From Petrosia ficiformis (Eukaryota; Porifera; Demospongiae; Haplosclerida; Petrosiidae): 64,000 bases of DNA. The DNA lies in contig OX345636.1 of the NCBI GenBank assembly GCA_947044365.1, positions 4,422,001-4,486,000 of the forward strand, in the 5' to 3' direction. Position numbers and translations under genes: made by a program. Of the stretch, positions 46,731 to 60,200 are shown one piece after another; positions within the stretch are counted from its first letter, which is position 1; each line of letters opens with the position of its first letter. Below the pieces are notes generated by a model. That model had not been told where the DNA came from. It searched no databases and saw only the letters and a program-made list of their open reading frames with translations.

Positions 46731-47365
46731 GCCGCGTAGCGCAGTCGGAAGGGTACGGTAATCGTTTTGTCTGTGTGTGTGTCTGTCTGTTAGCAGTTTT
46801 TCTGGAAAAATAAAAACATTGACATTTCAAACGGGGTACTGGTAGACTTCAAATTATACAAGGAAAAAAAATAACGTAGGAAATCTTCTAAAACCTTTTG
46901 GTTCTAAAGTTATGACAATATTTATAACTCACAGTTACCGTTTCACGACTTTAAGATGAAACGAGGGCAATAAAGAGAGTAAACATGGACACACAAACAC
47001 AAGTTATCCTGTTTCATGGCCTGTCGCTAGCCAAGAAACATTTGAAACCAAAAACAATCGAGGTAATGGTTGCTACTACTATGCTACACCACCATTGATG
47101 CAAGCTACTTAGCTCCACCTACAGGCATTGTCACGTGCACGTGAATGTAGTTTTCACACGTTGAGACACGTTGAAGACTTCATTGTTTTTCGAAGGAAAA
47201 CAGAGAATAAGATGTAAGATATATATACAAAATTATTTAAACATTTTTTTCATTGATATATTTGTTATGTCTTTTAAACAGTTTTAAATTCAGTACTCGT
47301 TTTCTTGTCAGTAATCATTCTTATTTCCCAAAACACACTTGTGGCGAGGGTTCTGCATTGCAAGT
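46731..47365. repeat. CCCTCGCC-ended repeat with tRNA A-box-like start
   Basis: Starts ACCCTCGCCGCGTAGCGCAG and ends TGTGGCGAGGGTTCTGCATT, so ends are partly inverted. TAGCGCAGTCGG (46737-46748) fits the RNA polymerase III A-box consensus, but no B box was found at the usual distance. Related to repeats at 13420, 18795, 48800 and 55560. Confidence 0.5.
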
Positions 47366-47812
47366 GCAGTTTTAAACTTATGTTCATATAAAGTAGCAGC
47401 AATCATAGAACACACCTGTAATTGAATAATTATAGCAAAGTAAACAAATAGAGTGGAGTATATACTTCCCATCCTTGAATTCCATACACTGTAAAAATGT
47501 TTTAACCCTCATGAGTTTAGTAAAAGGTAAAAGGGCTAGTTGTAGAAACCATGAATATCATAACATCACTCTGTGTAAGTGCAGGTAGTGTCTCTGGATC
47601 TTTTTGTCACTCATTTATAGCATAGGTATCAGAAAGAAGCTAAGCCCAGCAGATGCTAATTTCTTTTTATAACTTTCTCTTGAGCTGTAAGTCAGGCTCA
47701 ACATGTACTATTACTTTGGATTTATATCCATACCTACGTGATAATATGCGTACGCGCATTTTCTGCCAACCAATATGGCAGACCGGATGCTCTGCCCACT
47801 TCCTTGCAACTC

Positions 47813-48095
47813 CTCTATAGTATAGTATAGTATAGTATGGTATAGTATGGTATTGTATAGTATAGTATTGTATGTAGTACAGTATAATATAGAATATTAT
47901 AGTATGGTATAGTATATAGTATAGTATAGTATAGTATTTAGTGTAGTATAATATAGTATAGTATATATATGTAGTGTAGTATATAGTATAGTATAGTATA
48001 GGGTATAGTATAGTTGAGTATAGTATGGTATAGTATAGTATAGTATTATAGTATAGTATAGTATATATAGTGTAGTATAATATAGTATAGTATAG
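47813..48095. repeat. (TATAG)n microsatellite, imperfect
   Basis: About 280 bases of TATAG/TATGG repeats. The long Tyr/Ile/Leu-rich reading frames on the minus strand are artefacts of it. Confidence 0.95.
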
Positions 48096-48779
48096 TAAAG
48101 CAAAGTTAAGTATATTTCCTTGTTCTTTGCAAATAGTTTGTTTGAACTCCCCACTGTCTGTAGTTTTCTTTGATAACAAATACACACAACTATCATTATA
48201 CCCTTCCACTTATACTTCATGGAAAGGGTAATTAAACTCACAATGTTATAATTATAATAAGGTGTTCATAATTGACTCATTATTACTATTAAAATAATTA
48301 AAGCATTCACTCAACGACCTGATGATGTAATTATGATGTAATATGTAATGTGAGTCATGTAATACCTGGTGAAAAGGAAACACGCATAACATGTGCTTCT
48401 TTTGTGTAGCAAAGACTGGGATAGGTAGGAAGAGAAGCATATTCAGACTGAGTTTGTTTAGTTATAGTTGGGGTATTTTCAAAACCCTATACCAACATTG
48501 TAAAAATCCTTGCAACTGTATTAACCACTAAATTAGTTATTTTAAAGATTTTGAATTTGTAGTGATATATATATAGTTTAAATAATCAGCATACTCACAC
48601 ATATATATCATTGTCTCGGATTAGATGAAATCATCTGTATGTTTACAGGTTCAGCAAATTGAAAAAAATTGATTGTGCCATGTGCTGGCAGCAAAGGTGA
48701 AAATGTGCTTCATAGAGGTGAATTTTTGCCTAATAGAGATTATATATACTGTTGTGCATGCTTGGGCTGCTATTGGACA

Positions 48780-49600
48780 TCAGAGGTATCATAGTTAATT
48801 AACTCTCGCCCGCATAGGCAGAGCGGGGGGTTACAGTATCAGGTTTTCTGTCTGACCAAACTTCCTGGACAACTAACAACATTGAGACTTCAATCGAGCG
48901 ACCAAAAGACTTGAAATTATACATGAATCAAAATGAAAGACAGGCTTTTTGTAAAGCAATTCAGTTATAAAGTTGTGACAATTTTACAAATCCCGATTGC
49001 CATTTCACCACTTTCAGAAGACTTCTGGTAGCAAAAGAGCACATGGAAACACAAATAATCTTGTTTGAAAGCTATCTCTGTCGAATAACAGCTTGAAATG
49101 AAGTATACACAATTGAAGTAATGGCTTCTACGACTTCGAGCTGGCTCTAACAAGTTATAGGTCCCCACAGTCATCCACGTGATTGTAAGAAGCCACAAAA
49201 CTGTTTTCCATATAATTATATACTATAAGGATAATAAAAACATTTTTAAAAAATGAAAGTATGTAGGGATATATATTTATATGGATTTGGCAACAAATTA
49301 AAGACCACTACCACATTCAACACCACTTCTACATAACAACCGTAGATAGGTATTTATCTTTTTTTTTGCCTTTATTCTAGCTATATATATTTATGTAATA
49401 TTGTTATGTAGAAGTGGTGTTTAATATGGAAGTGGTATTTAATTTGTTGCCAAAGCCATCTTTTTACTGTGCTTTTTTTGGTTTTGATATATATCCCTAC
49501 ATACTCTTTCATTTTTAAAAACGTTTTTATTATTCTTGTTTCCATTCTGTTTTTAAAATCAATAACTCCGTAAATTGTTTATGACTATTTTGTTTCATTC
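48780..49600. repeat. CTCTCGCCCGCATAGGC repeat and hairpin motifs, copy B
   Basis: Paralog of 13400-14200 with small indels, for example an inserted ATTTATATGGATTTGGCAAC near 49274. Non-coding. Confidence 0.6.
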
Positions 49601-49716
49601 ACAGCATTGATATTTTCTGCAGGAATTATGTCCAGAAGGAGACATTACTCAAAATTTACTGAAATATTACTTATTTAAATTAATAATTACAATATGTAAC
49701 TATAAATATTATAAGG

Positions 49717-49718
<2 letters not shown>

Positions 49719-49783
<65 letters not shown>
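49719..49783. repeat. (AT)n microsatellite
   Basis: TA dinucleotide run paralogous to 14337-14440 but about 40 bases shorter. Confidence 0.95.
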
Positions 49784-49786
<3 letters not shown>

Positions 49787-50451
49787 TATGTATATGTATA
49801 ATATTATATATCACAGCTAGTACACTGATGATATCAGTAATATATTGATTAATCAACTTCATAAAAAATAATTATTATATACAATGAATTAGTGACTTAA
49901 CTATGACAAAATAATGAAAATTTCTTATCTGACTGTGATCAGCTAACACATCAGTACAGAAGCACATTCAGTAATACTTTTTGTGCACGACAGTTCAGTA
50001 TCATATGGGTTTGCATACTTTGCTTACATATTCTATTTGTGGAAGTGTCGCTGTAATCTTAGTGTGTATTCTACGTATATTGGCTATGTAAATATGTAAT
50101 ACATTATACAACTTATCTGTTTTGTAGAACATCTGATATCCATATCAATCTTAAAATTAATGGATGGTTTATTACAAATGGCGTCCTATTGTAGCGATAG
50201 TGGGTGAAAGTATTCGTTGTCTAGGTCTATATATAGGAATTATAAACTCTTGGTAGGACTTCGAGTGTAAGTTGTCGCACATATATAATATAATCTCAGC
50301 TAGTACAATAATTGTAATAATTATTATTAATATTATTATTAAAAATTAGTATAATATAAATAATAATAATATACAATATAATATTAGTGTTATAGTGTAA
50401 AAAAAATAATAATAATATTAATAATAATAGTAATGTAATATTTGAATACTA

Positions 50452-51310
50452 TTAAGTGAGGTGTATCTGCCCCTCACTAACAGCAAGGACAAGTGAGTCA
50501 GTATTGATACTTCTTTTATAAAGTGAACGAGATCCTCTGATACAGGTGATAGCAGATCTGAGAAGAGAGAAACTAAGACTGCAACGTAGCCACGCCGTAA
50601 CTAGACTGTATGGTTGATCTCTTTTTTCAGCTAATAATGATGCTAATCTTTTATAAGCTACAGAGGTAGACTTTGACATTCCACCAGAAGTTGAGAAAAC
50701 TAATGGGGTAAAAGAGGCTAATTCAACTTCGTGAACTCTTTGTTCATATAGTCTTTTCTTCTCTCGTTCTTGTCTTTGATATGCTGAGGGTAATTGGAGT
50801 TTACGATACGTCAGAGCGTTGGGGTTAAAAACCATTACATCGAAAAATGCTCGTTGATATCGATTACCCCAGAATCCTAGAGAACTAATGTCAACGCGAG
50901 CTGCATCTTCAGTATTTGCAGTTTCATGAGTGAAGGCCTCTCCTGTGTGGGGTTGCAAATGAGGTTCGATTTGTACATCATGACACACTTCTGCCTTTAC
51001 TTTGGCAGTAAAATCTCTCAATTCATTATGTCTTATTGTAGGATAGCCTCCAGTGGGACAGGTAAGTGCATGATCAATAGAGAACGGATGGCTACATACA
51101 CAATGACTGGCTAAATGTGAGGGCGTCAAGCCATGTCTCAAGCAGAGAGCACCTCTGAATGCTCCTTTGTGGAGTGAAAAACCATGTTCCTCTATTGGGT
51201 GTACAGAAAGCCATGAAGAAGCTCCCTTCTCAGAACCTAGCTCCATAGTACGATGAAGATGCTCAGGTAGTCTTGGCTGTAATTCTGCAACAGCCTCGAG
51301 ATGTTGTTGT
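50452..51310 (-). pseudogene. C-terminal part of a retroelement protein with zinc-knuckle and restriction-like endonuclease-type motifs
   Basis: A continuous minus-strand frame of 264 codons from 51246, extendable to ~51310. In order: MELGSEKGASSWLSVHPIEE, FSLHKGAFRGALCLRHG, a C-x-C...H...C cluster (HCVCSHPFSIDHALTCP), RHNELRDFTAKVKAEVC, ARVDISSLGFWG, QRAFFDVMVFNP, then an Arg/Lys-rich tail. A Cys/His cluster followed by RH..., E and D...D motifs is the layout of restriction-like endonucleases at the C-terminus of some non-LTR retroelements (family knowledge, hedged). The RT that should precede it is missing; an RT fragment next door points the opposite way. Copy A has lost this region precisely. 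Confidence 0.7.
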
Positions 51311-51317
51311 TATCTAA

Positions 51318-51530
51318 GATGTCAAAGTTCTGCTTTTAGCAGGCTGGAGGTGAAACTGTGCGTCATACATGCAATACGACAATTATTTCAAGATGATACA
51401 AGTGAAGCAGTTATACTTGTTGATGCCCCAACGCATTTAACAGTTTCAATCGAGAAGCTGCTCTACTCAACATTAAATATTTGTGCCCATCCCTGGCAAT
51501 AGTTCTAATCAACACATACAGTTATTACAA
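51318..51530 (+). pseudogene. Retroelement RT fragment, copy C
   Basis: Plus-strand frames carry the same [18 protein letters not shown] block, with one-base losses in the following ATNAFNS region (GATGCCCCAACG instead of GATGCCACCAACG). Oriented away from the endonuclease-like ORF at 50452. Confidence 0.65.
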
Positions 51531-51959
51531 TAATTATTATTACAGTAAAATATTGTCTGTAAATATTTTCTTGTTAGTACTGAATCGTTTTTGTTTCACA
51601 AGTCGCAATAATTTTGGCGAAGGTACCGCACTGTGAGTGCATTCATTGTAGATTTATTTTCTGCTTCATTAGAAGATGCCCACCTCAAACAATATAATTC
51701 GCATAGCTGTATAAATGCTAGTTACATATTTATTTGTAACGGGATATGACTGCACTATTTTTTTCAAAATATGAAATTCATTAAAAAGAAAATTCTTCCA
51801 ATTTGTTTACATTAATAATATTTGGAGGGAAAAAGTTAAAACTGAAACTACAATTTACAACTATAGTATATAGCATATGTGATTATAAAAGAAATTAAAA
51901 AAATGAAAACATCATGCAGAATGCACATACATTAAAAGCATTCATGCACACATTTTCAG

Positions 51960-52573
51960 TTAAAAAACAAGGGTTAGGTCTAGGCGACGATGAGAGTCAC
52001 CTTTACGATTACCATCAATCCAGTGGTTGACATGAAAGTCACTTGTTGCCAGCTCATAATCATTGCCACTTTTGATGAATGTGACAATTGTCTCAATATT
52101 CCAACCATCATCACCATTCTCCATTATAGCAATTGATCTGATATCATATTTCATGACACAATAATTTAGAAGAAAGTCATCTTTAAAACTTATCTTCCAC
52201 AGGTCTCCCTTGTGCTTCTAGTAATCTTGTTCTGGGAGGTTTGGAAGAAGACTAAGTTTGGTAACTCCATCAGCTAGTCCGATTGTCACAGCATGACTAA
52301 CATCAGTGCCTGCATAATCAAGGCCTGAGGTGAACCCCATTATGTAGAGTGAGTCCAGACATGCTCCTGTACAAGAAAACAAATTTTGAACCAGATTATG
52401 CAGACATGTTACAGCATAATTATAATAATTAAAATTATGAATTATGTATACTTAGTAGGAGCAATACAATTGTTTTGTTCACCATTGTCTAGTGAATCAA
52501 TGACTGGAACAGCTTTAATGATACTGGACAGAGACAAGAGTCCTAATATAACAAGTATGTTGATGCTTGTCAT
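51960..52573 (-). pseudogene. PLAT-like secreted protein, copy C (splice donor lost)
   Basis: Exon 1 52573-52456 and exon 2 52366-51960 match copy B almost codon for codon, including the in-frame TAG at 52220-52218. The exon 1 donor reads CCTACTAAGT instead of CCTAGTAAGT, so the GT is lost (52455). Upstream, a small insertion joins the normally separate upstream frame to the signal peptide, producing a 133-codon open frame at 52843-52442 that is unlikely to be the real protein. Confidence 0.65.
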
Positions 52574-55098
52574 ATTGTGATTATTCAGAAAAATTAATAA
52601 TGACCGGCCTTTTTGAGTGTGAATATATCTAATGTTTGGAACAGAAATTAAAATGATAATTATGAAAATGATGATAGTTATTGCATGTAGAGTACCACTG
52701 CAAAAACTATGGTTATAATACAAAACATCTGTACATTGAGAGTAGTTATCACACAAAAATAATAATACACATATACTTACTCTCAAAACTTTAGAGCAAC
52801 TGGTATCAAATGTGATAAAACATGGGTTTTTATACACGCTCACCGCTCCCCCACGTCGACGAAGGTTAATTAATTGGATATACGTATCTGGGAAGGAGAT
52901 ATCGCGGAAATAATGCGGAAAATTACATAATTATGTACTTGTTGCATTTTGGTTTTAATCACATTACTGGGACATGTATTAGCAGTGACCATAAACATGC
53001 AGGATCAAAGACAGATAGGGAAATGAGTATTTTATACTTGGTGCACATGATGTCATAGTAACATCATGCATGTACAGTCTGGCGAGCAGACCTTTCGCCT
53101 CCGCTTTTATATTGGGACAGGGTGGAGGAAAGGTCTGGATTCTCTTGACACGATTTCATGGGCTCTACAGGAATGTTGATAGAGCCAATGAGATATATGT
53201 AGTCACATGACTCTAGCCATGAGCACAGGATTAAAATAGACATACAAATTCCTCACATCCTAATTTTGAGGCCATCGTAAATGTGACAAACTTTATAATT
53301 ATAACACATATATTGTTTTCACTAAAGATATATGCCACTCATGAATTAGAACTCATTGATTGTGAACAATCTGTTCAAACGTTCGCTTGTAGTATTCCTC
53401 ATCTGCGATCAAGAACGAGACACAGTACACTGCAAATTGATACTTTGCTAGCCAAGTGGGATCAAGCTTATTCATTACAAACTTCTCATAATATACTGTA
53501 GCGGATTTAGATTTAGATTATAAAAAGTTATTATACTGTATGTAATTATGTATTCCTTCAACCTATTTATATCTAGTGCTTTTATGACTACCAACACCTT
53601 CTAGATGGCCAAAAAGTGTCGTTAAGGTAGAGAACCGGCGAGTGGCAAAACTGGCAAAATCTTCATCATATTAATATTAATATTAATATTAATATTTTTC
53701 AGACAAATCATTTTTTTGTTTGTTGAACTATCACATTGATTCTAGCACCATTCCAGTCGCATTCATAGTAAAATTCTGGTCTTAAAGTAGCAAGATGATA
53801 ACTTCAGATACTATGAAAAAAGACAGTCTCAACGACTACAAAGATTTGATCTCGAATTGGACGCCATTTTCCTAAGTGGAATTTAATTACGCATGCGCAT
53901 TCATGACTGGGAACATGGAAGCTGAAAAGGTGGAAGTGCTTTTTGCATTGGAGTCGTAATAGCATTTGTGAGCAAATACATTCTTATAATAATAATTCTT
54001 ATAATTATTAATATTAAAGCCATTGTATAATAATATTGTATACTATGATAACCATTGGAATACTGAATGGTTGACTGACACTACTTCTTGTAGGATGGTA
54101 GACAGTGCCTTAAATGAAATAGAGAGTATACATCATCTGTAAGTGAAAGAGAATGATAATCAATACATAAATACAAAAGACTGACTTTTATTGATGAATA
54201 GATTTTATGATTGTATGCTTTCAAAATGATATATAGTATTTCTGCAATCTACAAAAAAAATGAAGCTGAAATTATAGAGACAAGTCTTAATACACACATA
54301 CCTGTTGATATCTAGTGTTTTTATGACTAACAATACCTTTTAGATGCCTAGAGATCATACTGTTCTGTTTCTTAACCTAGACAACAAATACTTTCAGCCG
54401 CTAACAGCAACCTACTTACGACAGGACGCCATTTGTGATAAAACACCCCTATAAAACACACCATTAATTTTAAGTTAAGATGGATATTGATATCAGATGA
54501 TGTTCTACAAAACAGATAAATTGTATAAAGTATTATACGTATTTACTTAGCCAATATACGTAGAATAAATACTAAGTTTATAGTAACACTTCCACAAATA
54601 GAATATGTAAGCAAAATTTGTAAACCCAGATGATACTGAACTGAATGTGCTTCTGTACTGATGTGATAGTTGATCCCAGTCAGATAAGGAATTGCATGAC
54701 AATATATTATGCCACTAACTCATTGTATACAAATTATTTTTTTATTAAGTTGATTAATCAGTATATTACTAATATCATCAGTGTACTAGATATATGATAT
54801 ATATATATATATATCAATGCTGTAAGGGAAACAGAATATATAGTCATCACGTTTTTGATCAAGATTTTACCAACAAATTATTATACCGAGTCATTTATAA
54901 ATAGAATCAAAACAAGAATAATATAGAAACATGTTCAAAAATGAAAGAGGATGTAGGAATTTTAATAATGAATAATTATAACATTGCAGTAAATTTTGAG
55001 TACTGTCTCCTTCTGGACACCATTTCTGCAGAAAATATTAATACTGCAAATGAAACAGAATAGTCATCACGTATTTGATCAACAATTTACCAAGTTAT
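52574..55098. other. Repeat-derived flank of PLAT-like copy C
   Basis: Contains the TATAAAA of copy C (minus, ~52831), a palindrome arm (53030-53520), an ATT/TAA microsatellite (53668-53695) inside an insertion absent from copy A, then sequence collinear with 17616-18333. No gene recognised. Confidence 0.5.
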
Positions 55099-56100
55099 TT
55101 AACCCTTAGAGGACTGAGCTTGTTTTTCAAAATTCTTCCCATTACCAAAACTGGGGCCTCTATTTTGGCCACTGTTCACTTTCTCTACCCCAAACTTGGC
55201 TCCTTTTCCAACATTGGAGTACTACTTCTACCAACTTGCTTACTGGGACTCGAAAGTCCCCAAGCGCTTCATAGGATTAAATCAAATACAGTGCTCTCCC
55301 TCTTTTGACTGGAACTGGGGCAAACAAAATGACCCCGCTGCTTGTGGGCACAAGCTACACCCACGTGGGCGGGGTCACTAAAACCACAAATTGCGTGGGC
55401 GGCAGCCTCTGTTAATATAGAAAAGTTGTGTATTTGCATATTATTATTATTGGATTGGATCTGAAACATGTTGCATGAGGAATAGATGAATCTGCACACA
55501 TAAAGTGTTCATGCATAAGAGTTACAAATCTGCTTACATCAAACTGTTATCACAATCATTTTTAACCCAAGCGTGTAAGCGGAGGGTAGTAGTTGGTTCA
55601 TGTGTGTGTGTGTCTGTCTGTGTGTTACCACGTAATCTTTGCAAATACCAGATGATACTAATTTGTTGACACATGGTTGAAGATGCTATATATCCATAAT
55701 GCCGACATTTAAAGGATTTGTTCTGAACTCTTCTTGTTGCAGAGAAACAGCCGTGTAAATTCTCGTCGATCTGTCGCCATCTTGAAATTTTGTCCTTTTT
55801 TTTGATGTCAGCAGAAAACACTGAACCACTAACTTTTGTCTCTTTGGAGCTTTGTCTATTGTCCTATCGAGTGTTTATACAGCTATTTGTGAAGTTTTGT
55901 CCAGAAATTCGCTAGTTCTCAAGAGATCTGATGGCCATGCTATCCCCATAATTTGCATATTCACGAAGTATATACTACTGACTTCTTAGTGTTGATACAA
56001 ATGGTGTGTTCCTAGCTGTTGCAATATGTTACTTAGGCAAAGTTGTTCTAAAGCCATGCTGTTTAGCAGTAGCTAGCGAGGGTTCTGCACTTCAGTGCAT
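55099..56100. repeat. TTAA MITE fragment and GCGGAGGGT repeat, copy B
   Basis: Paralogs of 18334-18660 and 18795-19345 in the same order. Copy B keeps ACCCACGTGGGCGGGGTCAC where A has a rearranged ACACCACACGTGGGCGGG. Confidence 0.6.
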
Positions 56101-56287
56101 TCATTATTTGTAATAACTGTAGTTGTTATGGAAACACAATAAACCTAATTATTATACCTTAGTAAAAAAAATAATATTATTCAACTTTGTGACACACTTT
56201 TAATCCACAATTTAATTAGTAGTGAACTTACAAAAAGGTGAAAATATTATAGCAACATCCTCTTAAAAGAATTGAGGCACACAAAAT

Positions 56288-56880
56288 TACTCACTAACAA
56301 TAACAACATACTATTGTTCTTCTATATAAAATATGAATAAGGGACTCATGTTCATTAATAAAGCAATCATTTTGAGGCTCTTGAATGCTATTCTGTTGTA
56401 TAGTGAATTTCTCTTTATACTTACTGAAGAGCATTTTAGATAACCACTTGACAAGAGAAAACAGTCCAGTACGAACTGTTATTATACCAATCGCTTCAAC
56501 ACATTTGAAGCATAATGGAATCACAATGCAACTAATAGATAAATAGGTTTTCCTTTCATTTGAGGTATGTCTTGATTCTGATCCGATAACAAAGCTGAGA
56601 GAAACAAAAGATCAAGAAGAAGACATGTGTCATACATATTTTAGCTATTTCTTCTTATAAGGCTGAACTAGACAATGAGCTAATGTTACTGCTAAAATTA
56701 CAGTTTGAAAAACAATATACATGTACAATGCTCCTTGTATTGTTATCCATGTGTCCACATAAACAGCATGTAACTCATCAATATATATACTTACCTAACA
56801 TTGTATACTTACATTTCCATTCACAAGTGTAATTTGTTTGGCTTGTTTGGATATTTATAGAATGGCTTGTTTGTTTAAAA
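56288..56880 (-). pseudogene. C-terminal relic of a second multi-pass membrane protein, copy B
   Basis: Same relic as 19524-20110. Relative to A there is a 16-base insertion (CTGAGAGAAACAAAAG-like) near 56596, which breaks the frame further. The tail (MIPLCFKCVEAIGIITVRTG onward) stays open to its stop. Confidence 0.55.
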
Positions 56881-57279
56881 GTCAAGATTTAGTTAAGGAC
56901 ACCTTTTGTCTACAAATCAGGTTGTATAATCAAGAATGCTCTCAAAATGGAGTAATCAAAACATATTTTAGTTAGGTAGACCTTTTAATGGATTTTAATG
57001 AAAATTAGACAGTTTCTAGGTTTTGATTCTGAATAAGCAGACTATGTTCCAGAACCCTCTCAAATAAAAAAAATACACAAAAAATTATCATTGAGCAACA
57101 ATTATTATAAGCCACAATTGACATAATATCCAAAAATTATAACTAAGCTACAAGGAATAATATTAAGCTACAGAAAAATCATTATTAATACAAAATTAAT
57201 TTAAATCATTATTTGGTACAATACTATGCTACAGTTTTGAGGTTGATATCTCAAACAGAACTTCTAGAAAAATGTAAAC

Positions 57280-60200
57280 TCAGTCAGCAAGTATTAGTAA
57301 AGCTTGTCTCATTTCATCATACTCCTCTTTATCTTCTTCCGGTATATGTCTCTCTGTAGAGTGACGTGTTTCTCTTAGACTGTCATCACAAAACTGAGTA
57401 TTACATTTCATGATTTTAAACTTACCCAAACATTTTGATGATATATTAATCACCAGTATACCAAATACCACTGCTGTCAGTGATGCAGTAATATATGATA
57501 GAGTTTGTGATGTACGATTCCTTACTGGTACGCATAATGTAGCAACACTAATCTGTACTATAATCATAAAGAGACAAAATGAATCCATTCTGCTTAAACC
57601 ATTGTTCCTGAAAGGTTTAATGTAGGTTTGTAAGAGAGCCATGGGAATCACAGCTATCACTTGAAGAAACAGCATTAAAGTACCATCAACCCCTCTCAGC
57701 CCTGTGAACACAATATATATGTACACAATAACTAATACTCTCACACCAAACCAATATCCAAGTGTATGTTTATATGGTCCATGAAATGATTCTATGAAGG
57801 ATCGAAAGTGATGTAAGCGTTTCCATCTCAAGAAATAGTTCCCAAAAGTGACAATTAGTATATATGGAAGAACAAATAAGACTAGTGTCACTATAGCAAA
57901 GGAGAAAAGTATAATGTGTTCGTTATCTTGTAAGTAGACAACACTACCATCTCCATACCATACTGTGATAATGTCATTATTTCCCGTTTTAACACGTGCA
58001 AATATTAGTATATCAATACTAGTGATGAGCAGTTTTGAAAACGAAAGATGGATGAGTGTGGCCAACACTTGTACTGATGATGCTGCTGTCTGATTGGAGA
58101 TACGAATGGAGTACCGGCTTAAAACAATAAACACAATTACGATGGTCCATATGTAAACTGGAAATATAAACTGTAGTCCTGTCTTTATTGCTGTTGTCAT
58201 TCCATCATAAAAGCACAAGGGAAATCCAAGGTTAAGATTCATGAGTGATACAAAGATTTTCATTCCTGATATAAACACATTATCATCATCAAGATAGTCA
58301 ATAGTAGAAACAGCAATAATATTATTTGTAAGTATAATACTAGCAAGTGGTCCTTCTGATAATGTGAGTCTAAAGAAGAGTAAAACAGTCACAAGTATCA
58401 CTCCAATGGCAGCATAACATACTAAGGTGAGAAACCATAGGTTAGAACAATATCTGCACTCAGTAGTACCAAATATAATGCTAAGTGTATTTATACATTT
58501 TCCACAAAGAACTCCAGTTTTACCATCAATACATATAGAATGATCTATATTTGATACATTAATTGCCATTGTAGTTGATCTACAGTTATCAGATGGACAT
58601 ATGTTAGTAAATCCGAGTGTGGAATTGTTTATTCTACCAAGCCATGATCCAAATGGTCGAGTAATAAGCAATGTACTTCTGTTACACTCAGCATTTGCAA
58701 TTACTTTAGTAATGAAATGATCGCATTCACAAATTCCATTGTTAGATAATTGGAATCCAATTGGACAAGGGTATACATTAATATGAGCTGACAAGCTTGG
58801 TTCATTTCCTAGTACAGACAATTGCAAATACCCATGCTTTGGTTGGTTTGATTTACTGTGTATATTGTACGTAACCGTTCTACATCTAAATCCAGAAAGT
58901 GATATTAAGTTTTGACTTTCCTTCAAAGTTAACACATCTTGCGATAAATGAGGACCATAATAGTGGTAGGGAGTAATTGAAGCACTAACAGGTGAGTATA
59001 CCATTAAACCCATAGCATCTACTGCTACTATACTGAGTGGGATAGACTTACCAGGGTACGTGTCAATGGCTGGAAATGGTGTTGTACAATGTAGTTGAAG
59101 TTTATCATCACTTACATTTGATTCGTTACAGTAGCATATTTTTACAGGTGCTGAAGATATATGTTGTAAACCATTATCTGTTGGTAGAGGCTCAAATGTG
59201 GCATTTAACAATACACTGATATCAAGATCAGTAGAGTAATACTGGGTACAGTTGTATATTAATGTAGCATAAATACTATTTCCAGCTAACCAGCTTTGTT
59301 GTTAATAAAGGTCGTCATCATAATATCTAAATCATCAAAGTTTGATGTGTTTACACCTAACTGTATAACACACATATTGTCTCCAGGTACTGGATCATTT
59401 ACAGCATATATTGCACCACCGTAAAATAATGCTTTGTTGTTGTGAAATGTTGCATGTAGTGGGGGAATTAAGAATAGATATGATGAATGATAAAGAGATA
59501 TAGCTGCTCCATTAGTACCTCTATTATTTGTGAAGGTCATTCTTCCTTGTATAAACAGGTTAGTCTTGTAAACTGCCAGGACTGGATTCTCACTTTCATG
59601 AAAGTAACTTTCTCCACATATGGTAACATTTTTCCAATTGACAAGTGTCATTACTGCAACTTGAGAAGAATTAGCAATATATTTACTGGTTTCCCATCTC
59701 ACAGCTTTCCAAAATAATAGAATGGTTAGCTTTAGGAGATCTCACAATTGCATACATTGCTGGTTGAAATACATCATTGAAGCGGCTTATAAAATTCACT
59801 TTCTTTAACAAAAATTGCTTGAAATTGCTTCCACAGCTTTCATGAATGTCTACGTAAAATGAACCACCATACTGTAGTTTTGATATACGATCACCTCCTA
59901 ATTCTTTAATGTCCACAGTATCCAAATAAATTGGATGATAGTCTAATGTACCACTGCTACATTTACCACAAATAAAGCTATGAATGGCAATACCAGATCC
60001 TCCAATTTGATTTGTATTAGCAAGTAAGCTTCCTTTGTTTAAATTAGTGTTTATTAAAGCAGCGTGGGATTTTTCCATACCATTAACAAAGAGAATTAAC
60101 ATTCCTCCAGCTACTGTTCCACCGTTTAAATCACCTATTGTGCTTTGTGTTGTAGTAACATTAGCAATATAATCTGTCTGTGTAAAAATAACAGTCAATC

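Larger units (their letters stand above)
46560..48506. mobile_element. Long-TIR (~190 bp) element
   Basis: ACAATGTTGGTATAGGGTTT at 46561 is mirrored by AAACCCTATACCAACATTGT ending near 48504. The match continues through TCAGTCTGAATATG, CCTACCTATCC and CACATTACATATTACATCAT on both sides (46560-46735 versus 48300-48506). The interior carries a CTCGCC repeat (46731-47365) and a TATAG microsatellite. No transposase is seen. Confidence 0.75.

Noticed and set aside
46737..46748. A tRNA gene at the A-box
   Set aside because: No B box, no cloverleaf and no matching acceptor stem could be found.
47667..48241. Open frames of 180 and 114 codons on the minus strand
   Set aside because: They are rich in Tyr/Ile/Leu from the TATAG microsatellite and have no independent support.
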